Shown here one piece after another: positions 18,093 through 25,831 of a stretch of DNA of 64,000 bases. Position 1 is the first letter of the stretch. The number at the start of each line of letters is the position of its first letter. This stretch comes from Bacteroidota bacterium (GTDB lineage Bacteria > Bacteroidota > Bacteroidia > Chitinophagales > Chitinophagaceae). The translations under genes were made by a program, and so were the position numbers. The stretch is taken from positions 124,001-188,000 of the forward strand of contig JAFAFR010000037.1 in assembly GCA_023423405.1 (NCBI GenBank). Reading direction: 5' to 3'. Below the pieces are notes generated by a model. It did not search any database. It was not told where the DNA came from and was given only the letters and a program-made list of their open reading frames with translations.

Positions 18093-19181
18093 TTAGCGGA
18101 TGGTGTATTTACGGCCAGCACTGTCATAAACCAGCCCGAGGTTGTTCATGGAAGTGATGTCCCGGAGTATTTTCTGTACCGGGTCTTCCAGGTTAAGGGT
18201 ACCCACGAACCGGATATCGTTGATCTGGTCGGTTGGGTAGGCGATGCTTACCCCATATTTGGTTGCGATGATATTCAGCACCCTGGCCATCCCAACATCA
18301 TTGAAATGGATCCGCTTGTTGTCTGCGTTGATCCGGATTTTGGCGTCAGGCTTTAGCTCCGATGCACTGTTGGATGGTGTGGCAATGGCGATGGCGGGGC
18401 CTGTTGATAGTTGCCGCTTATTCAGGGTAAAGCGGCTGTCTCTGCGGCTGTACACAATTTCATTGCCCGGAAGCAGGTAATATTTTTGTCCCTTATAGGC
18501 TGCTGCGGTGGAATTGACCAGGATCTTGCCTTCGAGCAGGAGTACGGATACCAGGGCACTGTCTGTCAGCATCGAAACCCGGAATTTTGTACCCAGCGCT
18601 TTGGTCTGAACTTCCTTGCAATACACGGTAAACGGCCGGGAAGCATCTTTTGCGACATCAAAAACTGCTTCACCTTCGAGGTTGATATCCCTTTTGCCAG
18701 GTTCAAATTGCGGCAGGTAACTGATCTGGCTGTGGGGCGAAATCAAGGCTGCGGAGCCGTCGGGCAGCAGGTGCCGCATAGCGCTCTCCCCACTGTTGTA
18801 AACAACCGCCAAACGGTTGCCGGCAGGAGGAAGGGCTTTTGCCAATTCCGGTTCAGCCGGCGGCAGGGTGTTTTGTTTATTTGCCGGGTAGAAAAGATAC
18901 AACGTACTCAAACCAAGAAACAACAGTATGGCTGCGGCGAATGACCAGCGGCTTATGTAATGAAAGAGAGCAGGTGTTTTATTTTCCTCTGCTACAATCT
19001 GATCCAGGAAGGCTTCTGTTCCGGTGGTTTGCGCCAGAGGCGACCCGGGTGCATCATTCCATTCTGCTTCGGACAACACAATAGCATCCGCTGAACCAGT
19101 TTGCTGATGATCGCCGGATACGGCCTTTTGTTCAGTTTGCCCGCTCTCCGGATCCTTGTATTTGTTCATCCCTTCCATCAC
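18093..19181 (-). CDS. FecR-family anti-sigma factor with DUF4974
   Basis: Inner-membrane regulator that holds the ECF sigma factor and receives the signal from the outer-membrane transporter. 362 aa: a short cytoplasmic part, one membrane segment at about 79-97 (SFAAAILLFLGLSTLYLF), a periplasmic FecR domain (LPDGSAALISPHSQISY, EGEAVFDVAKDASRPF), and a C-terminal DUF4974 (VLNIIATKYGVSIAY). The start may be the ATG four codons in (19169). It follows the sigma gene by 31 nt. Confidence 0.92.
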   Translation of the reverse strand: MMEGMNKYKDPESGQTEQKAVSGDHQQTGSADAIVLSEAEWNDAPGSPLAQTTGTEAFLDQIVAEENKTPALFHYISRWSFAAAILLFLGLSTLYLFYPANKQNTLPPAEPELAKALPPAGNRLAVVYNSGESAMRHLLPDGSAALISPHSQISYLPQFEPGKRDINLEGEAVFDVAKDASRPFTVYCKEVQTKALGTKFRVSMLTDSALVSVLLLEGKILVNSTAAAYKGQKYYLLPGNEIVYSRRDSRFTLNKRQLSTGPAIAIATPSNSASELKPDAKIRINADNKRIHFNDVGMARVLNIIATKYGVSIAYPTDQINDIRFVGTLNLEDPVQKILRDITSMNNLGLVYDSAGRKYTIR

Positions 19182-19212
19182 ATCCGTCCATTCAAAATAT
19201 GTTCCTGCAATA

Positions 19213-19785
19213 TTAGCAAATAAGATAATACTGCGTTAAAACCACCGGCATCAGCCAGATGCCGGGCTTCAAGACCGGCCGGATATTCCGAAGCGCCAGT
19301 TGCATATGCTTGTCAACCGTTCTCACGGAAATAGACAGATCAGCAGCGATTTCGCGGTAGCTCATTTCTTCAATTTTTCCCAGGCGAAATACTTTGGCTC
19401 GCATCGATGGCAGTTCTTCGATGGCGCGGTCCAGCAGGTTGCGTGTGTCAGCAGCATCTATCTGGGTATAGCCATCTACTTCCCGGAAGAAATTATCGCG
19501 GGTCAGCAGGTGCTGCAGTTTCATTTTGTACCGTCCCTCCCTTCTGAGTTCATCGATCAGGGTGGTTTTGGCTATCTGGAAAATCTGGGTAGACAGTGCC
19601 AGTTCTTCGTTTAGGGTATGCCGGCTTTTCCACAATTTGATAAAACAAAGTTGTACCACTTCGTTGGCCAGGTAGTCGGATTTGGTTTTATCAAAAAGAT
19701 AGTTGTACAGTTTTTGGCTGTAGGAGTAGAATACGTTTTTGAAAGTTGCTATATCTCCGGCTTTTATTTTAGCCACTTCCTGCAT
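19213..19785 (-). CDS. RNA polymerase ECF sigma factor (Bacteroidota FecI-like)
   Basis: 190 aa. Sigma region 2 covers about residues 25-85 (YNYLFDKTKSDYLANEVVQ, FIKLWKSR) and region 4 about 120-170 (SYREIAADLSISVRTVDKH, the recognition HTH). It should direct transcription of the downstream SusC locus when FecR releases it. A hydrophobic tail after region 4 (IWLMPVVLTQYYLIC) is longer than in many ECF sigmas. A perfect LacI-type palindrome lies about 95 bp upstream. Confidence 0.93.
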   Translation of the reverse strand: MQEVAKIKAGDIATFKNVFYSYSQKLYNYLFDKTKSDYLANEVVQLCFIKLWKSRHTLNEELALSTQIFQIAKTTLIDELRREGRYKMKLQHLLTRDNFFREVDGYTQIDAADTRNLLDRAIEELPSMRAKVFRLGKIEEMSYREIAADLSISVRTVDKHMQLALRNIRPVLKPGIWLMPVVLTQYYLIC

Positions 19786-19880
19786 AGCTCGTTAGTTTTG
19801 ATTCAGTTGGTTTACCCCGGGGCTTTAATATGGCATACCCCTGGTCCTAAATATAGAAGGAAAGCCGGGTACCGATGGTG

Positions 19881-19894
19881 CGCAAACGTTTGCG
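19881..19894. promoter_or_regulatory. Perfect 14-bp palindrome of LacI/GalR-operator type
   Basis: CGCAAACGTTTGCG is fully self-complementary with a central CG step, the form of LacI/GalR-family operators such as PurR sites. It lies 96 bp upstream of the ECF sigma gene, a sensible place for a repressor site controlling the sulfatase locus. No LacI-family gene is in the window. Confidence 0.5.
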
Positions 19895-20020
19895 GGAAAG
19901 CGGCTGGCGGGAAGTGGCCCTTAAAAAGGCTATATTTTCAAAAATGAATATTGGAAATTTCCACAGCCGGGTCGCAAATTGCTCCTACATCACAGTTTGA
20001 CAGCGTCTTTTTTTGTCCAA

Positions 20021-20239
20021 CTACCAGGATGTCACCTGCTGCCTCCAACTGGAACCCTCAAACAATTCCACAAGCTTGTCCGTGTAAGTCTCCGGTCTGA
20101 TAAAAACATGTCCGAAAAGTAGCATATCAAGCTCGTCTGCAATTTCCGCTCTAAATCTTGAACTGACCTCCCTGTAAAAGTTATCAAACAGAACTACCTC
20201 ATTTTCACGAAGGCCGAATGTATTGTACGCTTCAGGCGT
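20021..20239 (-). pseudogene. C-terminal fragment of an unrecognised protein
   Basis: Reading leftward from the junction at about 20240 the frame encodes about 73 residues (ENEVVLFDNFYREVSSRF, then ELDMLLFGHVFIRPETY) and stops at TAG 20023-20021. The residue composition is clearly protein-like, but there is no start. Upstream it is joined directly to the ATPase relic in a different phase. I cannot assign a family. Confidence 0.5.
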
Positions 20240-20365
20240 ATTCTTCCCTTTGCTTTAGTGTATTGTTACCTACTACGTATGCATAAACCGAAGCAGGGAA
20301 ATAAGCAAACTGTACGCCTCTCAGGCTGATTTGTTGTTCCTTGTCGATTGTTGTTACCACTGCGG
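20240..20365 (-). pseudogene. Relic of a DUF4143 ATPase gene (last about 42 codons); direct repeat copy B
   Basis: Matches 9158-9283 in the same orientation with 7 mismatches and no gaps. It encodes the tail TIDKEQQISLRGVQFAYFP and then continues past the former stop codon because the last bases differ. Everything upstream of TAVVTT-equivalent codons is missing. It may be the remnant of a second, paralogous ATPase gene rather than a duplicate of the 9156 gene. Confidence 0.85.
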
Positions 20366-20437
20366 AGCTTAGGTAGGGGGTGTCCCGGAAGCCCAGGAAC
20401 AAGTCAGGCTCTTTTGCAAGGTTAGTCTTTGTATGTC

Positions 20438-20462
20438 GGCTTGCGTGCCTTGCCAATGTGCC
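20438..20462. repeat. Left copy of an imperfect 25-bp repeat bounding the restriction cassette
   Basis: Compared with 24852-24876, 22 of 26 aligned columns match (two single-base gaps, two C/T changes); the last eight bases, AATGTGCC, are identical. It lies about 80 bp before the first gene of the cassette. Confidence 0.6.
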
Positions 20463-20506
20463 TGACCTGGTGTGTGCATAAATACTAAAAAATATAGTTG
20501 GGAAGC

Positions 20507-20530
20507 TGTCAAATTTGTATAATTTCGACA
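20507..20530. promoter_or_regulatory. Putative promoter/operator of the restriction cassette
   Basis: TGTC (20507-20510) and GACA (20527-20530) are inverted around an AT-rich core that contains TATAAT at 20518-20523, just 10 bp before the ATG of the XRE regulator. This is the position expected for a controller-protein box, but the arms are short. Confidence 0.3.
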
Positions 20531-20540
20531 AGTCTTCAAA

Positions 20541-20861
20541 ATGAAAAATAGCAATTCTGAATTAGGCCGGCGTATCAGAGATACAAGAACGAAAATGAAA
20601 CTAACATTGCATCAAGTTTCAAAAGAAGTAGATATTGATTCCCCGATGTTAAGCAAGATTGAGAGAGGTGAAAGATTGCCTACTGTGGACCAACTTCAAC
20701 GATTGTGCAAATTTTTTAAAATATCAGAAGAGGGTCTGAAAGTAATTCACACGGCGGAGAAAATAATCAAAGAATATGGGGTCAATGATATTACTTATCA
20801 GGCTGTCCGCCTGGTTGGAAAGCAAATAACTCCCTACATAACCAAAGGAAAAGCGAAATGA
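20541..20861 (+). CDS. XRE-family HTH regulator of the restriction cassette
   Basis: 106 aa. A lambda-repressor-type HTH covers residues about 8-62 (GRRIRDTRTKMKLTLHQVS, MLSKIERGERLPT), followed by a short helical tail. Being first in the operon and coupled by a 4-nt overlap (ATGA) to the methyltransferase, it most likely acts like a controller protein that times nuclease expression. Its AT-rich codons match the next three genes and differ from the flanking GC-rich core. Confidence 0.88.
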   Translation: MKNSNSELGRRIRDTRTKMKLTLHQVSKEVDIDSPMLSKIERGERLPTVDQLQRLCKFFKISEEGLKVIHTAEKIIKEYGVNDITYQAVRLVGKQITPYITKGKAK

Positions 20862-22609
20862 GTCCTGCCGAATTCTATACAAAAGAAGAACGCAAAGTGA
20901 ACGGCGTGTTTTACACTCCTTCATTTCTTGCTGAATATCTTGCAAAGAAAGTTGTCGGATATTTTGGTAACAGAAAAATTGCAAATGCAATTGACCCTGC
21001 TTGCGGTGATAGTGTTTTGCTCCGGGCATTGGCAAATGAATTGTCAACAAAGAGAAAATCAAAGCCGAAAATATTTGGCATTGATAAAGACATAAATGCA
21101 ATTGTCAGTTCCACAGCGAAATTTGCTAATAGCTCTTTCAGGGTGTTTGCAACACAGTTTATTCATACTGACGGATTATTTCCTGGCAACGGAAAAAGTT
21201 CAGTTGAAGGTTGGTTAGAATTGCGAAAGGAATTGAAAGTTAAAAACGGTTTTGATGTAGCTATCAGTAATCCTCCCTGGGGTGCTGAACTGAACGGCTA
21301 CGACCCGTTGGCTTTGAATTTAAATTTCTCATTGGCGAAAGGTCAGTTTGATGTTTTTGATTTGTTTGTTGAAGTCATTTTACAAAACCTGAATGAGAAC
21401 GGTGTATATGGCTTGATTCTTCCCGATTCTGTTTTCAGTCAGGAGCAAGCGAGATTCCGCTGCCTGCTTTCCAAAAGCACAACCATTCATTTGATTGCAA
21501 GATTGGGAGAAAAAATATTTCCTGAAATCAATCGGGCTTGTGTAATTATTGTTGGAAAAAAGACGAAAGCAAAAAGCAATCATCAGGTTGATTGTTTCCG
21601 CTTATCCTCCAGCTATAAGAAAAAAATAATTTCAAATGAGTTGACACTTGAAGTAGTTGAAAAGGAATTGTCACATAAAGTTCCCCAAAGCAGATTTTAC
21701 GAAAACGATAATTGTGTTTTTGATATTGACTTGAAAACTGATGAGCAAAAAACTTTTGGCAAGATTCAAAATAACAGTGTAGCTATTCAGCAGTTTGTAA
21801 AGAACACAAGAGGGGCAGAGATTTCAAAGAAAGGTATAGTGTGCCAGTGCCCGAACTGCAAACACTGGATGCCTTATCCAAAAGCAAAGCAACCGAAATG
21901 CAGCAGTTGTAAAACGGTTTTGAATCTTGACACAATTTCTACGGAAAAAATTATTCTCAATCACAATGGAATTGGTAATATCAAGTTGAAAGTTGGTGAA
22001 GATTTATATCGCTTCACTTCGGTTTCCAAGAGTTGGATAAATACTTTGAAGAATGGTATCAACTACAAGGATTTGAGTATTTACAATGGCGATAAAATTC
22101 TCGTTCGCAAAACTGGCGTTGGAATTACTGCAAGTTTGGATTACGAAAACGCAATCACAAATCAGGTTGTTTACATTCTGAAATTAAAATCTGCTTATGA
22201 AAATAAAGTGTCATTGGAATTTGTTTTGGCTGTGCTGAACTCACGGGCAATGACATATTTTCTAATTAAGAAGTTTGGAGAGAATGAATGGAAAAGTCAT
22301 CCATACTTAACGCAAACAACTCTTGTGAATTTGCCGTTTCCAAAGATTGATTTCAATTCTGCTGATGCAAAAAAATTGATTGTCCGTGTAACCAAGATTA
22401 TTAGAAACGAAATTTCTCACTCTAACGAAAAAAATATCTCAAAGGAGAATGACCTTTTTATTGAAAGAGTTGTTGCACATTTCTTTAAACTGAATCAAAC
22501 AGATTACAAATCAATTTTTGAAACGCTTAATTCTTCCGAACAACTTATACCAATCAGGCGTTTGCTGAATTGCACTACAAAAGAAATATTTCAGGTAAAT
22601 GGGCTTTAG
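20858..22609 (+). CDS. N6-adenine DNA methyltransferase (gamma class, TaqI/Eco57I-like) with zinc ribbon
   Basis: Methylates adenine in the cassette's recognition site. 583 aa: N-terminal GVFYTPSFLAEYL, SAM-binding motif I as DPACGDS (46-52, the usual DPACGSG altered), catalytic motif IV NPPW at 138-141, and a C-terminal target-recognition region similar to TaqI-type enzymes. A Cys cluster at about 329-351 (CQCPNCKHW, then KCSSC) looks like an inserted zinc ribbon. It overlaps the second methyltransferase by 11 nt. Confidence 0.92.
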   Translation: MSPAEFYTKEERKVNGVFYTPSFLAEYLAKKVVGYFGNRKIANAIDPACGDSVLLRALANELSTKRKSKPKIFGIDKDINAIVSSTAKFANSSFRVFATQFIHTDGLFPGNGKSSVEGWLELRKELKVKNGFDVAISNPPWGAELNGYDPLALNLNFSLAKGQFDVFDLFVEVILQNLNENGVYGLILPDSVFSQEQARFRCLLSKSTTIHLIARLGEKIFPEINRACVIIVGKKTKAKSNHQVDCFRLSSSYKKKIISNELTLEVVEKELSHKVPQSRFYENDNCVFDIDLKTDEQKTFGKIQNNSVAIQQFVKNTRGAEISKKGIVCQCPNCKHWMPYPKAKQPKCSSCKTVLNLDTISTEKIILNHNGIGNIKLKVGEDLYRFTSVSKSWINTLKNGINYKDLSIYNGDKILVRKTGVGITASLDYENAITNQVVYILKLKSAYENKVSLEFVLAVLNSRAMTYFLIKKFGENEWKSHPYLTQTTLVNLPFPKIDFNSADAKKLIVRVTKIIRNEISHSNEKNISKENDLFIERVVAHFFKLNQTDYKSIFETLNSSEQLIPIRRLLNCTTKEIFQVNGL

Positions 22610-23684
22610 ATATATCGGCTCAAAGGACAAACTCTCTGATATTATCATTTCGGAAATCAAGTCCACTAAAAAAGGAGCAAAGCATGTTATTGATTTGATG
22701 GCTGGCACCGGGCTTTTTTCACTTGCGCTTCGTGAAAAGGGTTTTCAGGTTTCAGCAGTTGATGTTATGACTTACTCGTATCATCATTTGAATGTGCATT
22801 TGTTTTTGGGTGAAGCACCTGATTTCAGGGGAATGAAAAACATTGATGGTATTGAGAAATATAAAACAAATAATTTATTTGGTGGAAGTAATTACGAAAC
22901 CGTTTTGAATTACCTTAATAATCTGAAACCGGTTAAGGGATATTTTTACAAAGAATTTAGTCCCGAAGGCGAACCATCAAACACAAGCAAACCACGAAAA
23001 TATTTTACATCAAAAAATGCAGAAAAGATTGATGCAATCAGAAAAGAAATTAAATCGTTGCGAAAGAAATATTTTATCACTGAATTTGAGCACTCCCTTT
23101 TGCTCCACGATTTGATTATGGCTGCAAATGATATTGCAAACATTGCAGGAACTTACGGACACTACTTGTCAAAGTTTGCAAAGAGAGCAGAAGACCCAAT
23201 TCTCCTTTATGCTTCTTCATTCTCCAAAGAAGGAAAATTAAAAGGTCACGAAATTTTCAGAGCTTATGCAGAAGATATCGCAGGCAAATTGTCGGGAGAT
23301 GTCTGTTACATAGACCCTCCGTATATCAAGCGGCAATATGCAGCCAACTATCATATACTTGAAACACTTGCACGGGAAGATGAACCCGAAGCAATTGGAG
23401 ATAGCGGTTTGCGACCTTGGAGAGACCAGTATTCAAATTTCTGCTCCAAAGTGAAAATCAGAAGCTCGTTTGATAAAATTCTGACGCAAATAAATTGCGA
23501 TGACTTTCTGATTAGTTATAGTGAAGATGGATTACTTCCCATTGATGATTTGATTTCTTTCTTGTCGGGTTACGGAAAAGTGGTGAAGAAAGACATCAAG
23601 TATAAGCGTTTCAAAAGCAGAACGGATGTGATTAAAACTGGTGCAACGCTGAATGAGTTTCTCATTCACTTACATCGCAGTTAG
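22599..23684 (+). CDS. N6-adenine DNA methyltransferase (D12/Dam class)
   Basis: 361 aa. It opens with the class signature RYIGSKDKL, then motif I DLMAGTGLF at 32-40 and motif IV DPPY at 239-242. D12 enzymes methylate adenine, so the cassette carries two adenine methyltransferases of different classes, each probably for one strand of a non-palindromic site. It overlaps the first methyltransferase gene and is convergent with the HNH nuclease gene; the two stop codons overlap in the bases TTAG (23681-23684). Confidence 0.92.
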   Translation: MGFRYIGSKDKLSDIIISEIKSTKKGAKHVIDLMAGTGLFSLALREKGFQVSAVDVMTYSYHHLNVHLFLGEAPDFRGMKNIDGIEKYKTNNLFGGSNYETVLNYLNNLKPVKGYFYKEFSPEGEPSNTSKPRKYFTSKNAEKIDAIRKEIKSLRKKYFITEFEHSLLLHDLIMAANDIANIAGTYGHYLSKFAKRAEDPILLYASSFSKEGKLKGHEIFRAYAEDIAGKLSGDVCYIDPPYIKRQYAANYHILETLAREDEPEAIGDSGLRPWRDQYSNFCSKVKIRSSFDKILTQINCDDFLISYSEDGLLPIDDLISFLSGYGKVVKKDIKYKRFKSRTDVIKTGATLNEFLIHLHRS

Positions 23685-24745
23685 TCTTTCAAAGATTCCT
23701 CTACCGTTTTCCAATGGTCGGGATGCCATTTGATTTCAAAGTCCCTGTCATTAATCTGAATTTTCAGTTTGTGGTCTTTAATTTCTGAAAGGTCAATTGC
23801 AGAAACTTTTGCATAGTGCAGCATTCGGTGAATCAAAGGACTTATCACAATAGCGTTCGCATAAGAATCAGAACCGTTTTCCCCTAAGGAAATTAAGTGA
23901 TGAACTTCTGAATACCAACTGCCATCTTTCTTTTGAAAAGTCAAATCAGTTCCTGAAATCTGGCAATGTCCCTTATAAAGCTTTTTCAAGTTTTTTACTA
24001 TCTGATTATTTCTCTGACGGATTTTTAAAATTCTCTCTTTGATTTCGGGCTTTGCTTTCGCTGTTAGTTCTTCAAGTTTTGGTGAAGTATCTTGATTGAG
24101 TAAATCTTCTTCAACATCTTCCTCTGTCTTGACTTGATTCTTTACTTCTTTGGCATCAAAGTAAAAGGCCCACTCTTTATTTTCGGTATCAATCAGAACC
24201 TTTGATTTGAACTTAATGTAACCAGCTGAGTCTTCTTCAAACAATAGTTTGAGTTCATCATTCATCAACCAGTTTTTCGGAATCACATTTTTCAAAAACC
24301 AACCTGCCCAAAACTGATTGTCTTTCGTCCTGGCAATGTAAATAACAAGGTTGTCGCTATGAGGATTGTAGTCAACTGGGAACGAATTGTCAGGATGCCA
24401 GGCAGGAACTCTGTTCGCTGTTTTGCTATGAACCTTTTGAGAAGCAATACTGACAGAGGCGGCACGCCTCTGATAAATTCGTAATTTATGTGGCTGCTTT
24501 ATTCCTAAACTGTTTATCGTGAAATCCCATTGCGGTCTCTCGCCAGCACCCACACCAGTATTGTTGCCAAGAAAGTCAAACCATTTTGGCAGTGCAATGT
24601 CAGCAACTGGAAAATCAATGTATGACTGTCCGCCTCCGCCTTCTTCCTCTCCACCAACTTTATTGATGTGCCGGAAATCTGCATATGTCATTCTTCTGAA
24701 AACTAAACTGTCAACTCGTTTTTCCATGGAAGTAGCGTTTGTCAA
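23681..24745 (-). CDS. HNH restriction endonuclease (putative)
   Basis: 354 aa. The C-terminal third has an HNH core: Cys261 (CQISG), His282-His283 (EVHHLISLG), Asn297 (ANAIVIS), then His306 and His310 (LIHRMLH). The order H-N-H and the spacing fit a metal-dependent nuclease. The N-terminal two thirds (NPHSDNLVIYIARTK, FWAGWFL) have no familiar domain and probably read the DNA target. Convergent placement beside two methyltransferases makes a restriction role very likely. AT-rich like its partners. Confidence 0.85.
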   Translation of the reverse strand: MTNATSMEKRVDSLVFRRMTYADFRHINKVGGEEEGGGGQSYIDFPVADIALPKWFDFLGNNTGVGAGERPQWDFTINSLGIKQPHKLRIYQRRAASVSIASQKVHSKTANRVPAWHPDNSFPVDYNPHSDNLVIYIARTKDNQFWAGWFLKNVIPKNWLMNDELKLLFEEDSAGYIKFKSKVLIDTENKEWAFYFDAKEVKNQVKTEEDVEEDLLNQDTSPKLEELTAKAKPEIKERILKIRQRNNQIVKNLKKLYKGHCQISGTDLTFQKKDGSWYSEVHHLISLGENGSDSYANAIVISPLIHRMLHYAKVSAIDLSEIKDHKLKIQINDRDFEIKWHPDHWKTVEESLKD

Positions 24746-24851
24746 ATATCAATAATCCCCCTAAAATAACGAATTGCTGATTAGTGACTTTTGGCTCCTG
24801 GAAAGCTATAGATGACAGGCATTCGTCAGTTGGGGCGGTGGGCTGTGTGTT

Positions 24852-24876
24852 GGCATTGTGTGCTTTGCAATGTGCC
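24852..24876. repeat. Right copy of the imperfect 25-bp repeat bounding the restriction cassette
   Basis: See 20438-20462. On this side the repeat also lies in a hairpin: TTGGCATTG at 24850 pairs with CAATGTGCCAA ending near 24878, with a 2-nt bulge, reminiscent of folded recombination sites. Confidence 0.6.
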
Positions 24877-25110
24877 AAAAATAGCTGGGGGTCGGATTGG
24901 CAAAGTCAGGGTTTGTATATGTGCAGGGATGCTTTTAAAATAGCATCATTTCGGCAATCGTCGCAGGAGAAAACCCCAAAGAGACGGAGACAATCGTCCA
25001 GCCAGACAGCGACAAAACATTCGACCCCGAACCTTAAATAAGGTCAACAAAATCCCGAACCTGTTTCAAGAACCTTCTTTCACAACCCGCCAACCCCAAA
25101 AAACCAGAAA

Positions 25111-25146
25111 GGAAAAATCGGACGAGAAAAGGGAAAAATCGGACGA
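25111..25146. repeat. Two copies of a 15-bp sequence, 21-bp period
   Basis: GGAAAAATCGGACGA occurs at 25111-25125 and 25132-25146. Confidence 0.9.
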
Positions 25147-25208
25147 ATTTTCATCCTGTTTTTTAGCCTTCAAAACAGCGTGCCGCCATTTTCGCCATCC
25201 CCGGAACA

Positions 25209-25265
25209 ACCGCCCGCGCCACAAAAGCGACCGCCCGCGCCGTGGAAACGACCGCCTGCGACATT
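25209..25265. repeat. About 2.7 copies of a GC-rich 21-bp tandem repeat
   Basis: Units begin at 25209, 25230 and 25251 with ACCGCC(C/T)GCG; the first two share 12 leading bases exactly and similar 3' halves. Confidence 0.8.
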
Positions 25266-25384
25266 CATTTGGTTATACCGAAACCGGACTGTATTGTTAT
25301 CCTGTTCAAACGAACTGATCACAAAAACAAATTTTTTATGCTTTCCAATGGTATCTGTTTTCATTCCAATCGCTGCTGCCGAAG

Positions 25385-25404
25385 TGCCTGACCGGAGGCA
25401 GGCG
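25385..25404. repeat. REP-like short inverted repeat
   Basis: TGCCTGACCGGAGGCAGGCG can fold on itself (GCCTG with CAGGC). Similar intergenic GCCTGCCGG-type stem-loops are common in Bacteroidota genomes. Confidence 0.45.
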
Positions 25405-25454
25405 ATTCCCTCCGCCGTAACCTGCCGTCGATACGCCCTCCATATGCAGTGCAT

Positions 25455-25542
25455 GTGCGGGAAATGTGCTGGAATTGTGCTGGAAAACTGCGGGAAAACT
25501 GCGGGAAAACTGCTGGAGGGGTGCTGGAGAAGTGCTGGAGAA
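25455..25542. repeat. Tandem array of eight 11-bp units
   Basis: Eight units of exactly 11 bp follow without interruption; the consensus is close to GTGCTGGAAAA, and units 4/5 and 7/8 are identical pairs. Eleven is not a multiple of three, so it is unlikely to be selected as protein. Confidence 0.92.
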
Positions 25543-25626
25543 ACTGCCCCCACAATACTCAACCACTCCACAGACCGGAAAACTCCGCGGCCCCCAAACC
25601 GGAGAACGCACCTCCCTTAGGTGCAC

Positions 25627-25652
25627 AAAAAAGCCCCTGTAGAAACAGGGGC
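25627..25652 (-). terminator. Rho-independent terminator on the minus strand
   Basis: An 8-bp stem GCCCCTGT (25633-25640) with ACAGGGGC (25645-25652), followed on the minus strand by six U residues (25632-25627). Confidence 0.85.
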
Positions 25653-25831
25653 CGTAACCAAAACTAACTGCTTATGAGAAAATTGACTGCTTATGTGAGA
25701 GTCAAAAAATTGAATCGTGTTTATTATATAACGCAAAAGCGTTGCCAAAAGTGTGATCCGAATCGTTAAAGAACTTTGAAATCTACCTTTCGCCTTTTTC
25801 TGCTTTGCGTCCGGTTGACAATACAAAGTAA
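25653..25831 (-). ncRNA. Candidate small RNA ending at the 25627 terminator
   Basis: The terminator at 25627-25652 lies 430 bp beyond prfA with no gene between. A TTACTTTG box (25831-25824, one mismatch to TAnnTTTG) could start an RNA of about 190 nt. The stretch holds a small hairpin (AACGC-AAAA-GCGTT near 25730) and two copies of ACTGCTTATG at 25667 and 25686. A -33 element is not evident. Alternatively this is the long 3' end of the prfA message. Confidence 0.3.

Noticed and set aside
24784..25041. 85-codon plus-strand frame right of the restriction cassette
   Set aside because: It runs through the boundary repeat and its hairpin; no protein-like features beyond chance.
25170..25620. Overlapping open frames on both strands in the repeat region
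   Set aside because: They are produced by GC-rich tandem repeats, give Cys/Gly- or Ser/Pro-rich low-complexity text, and have no plausible start.
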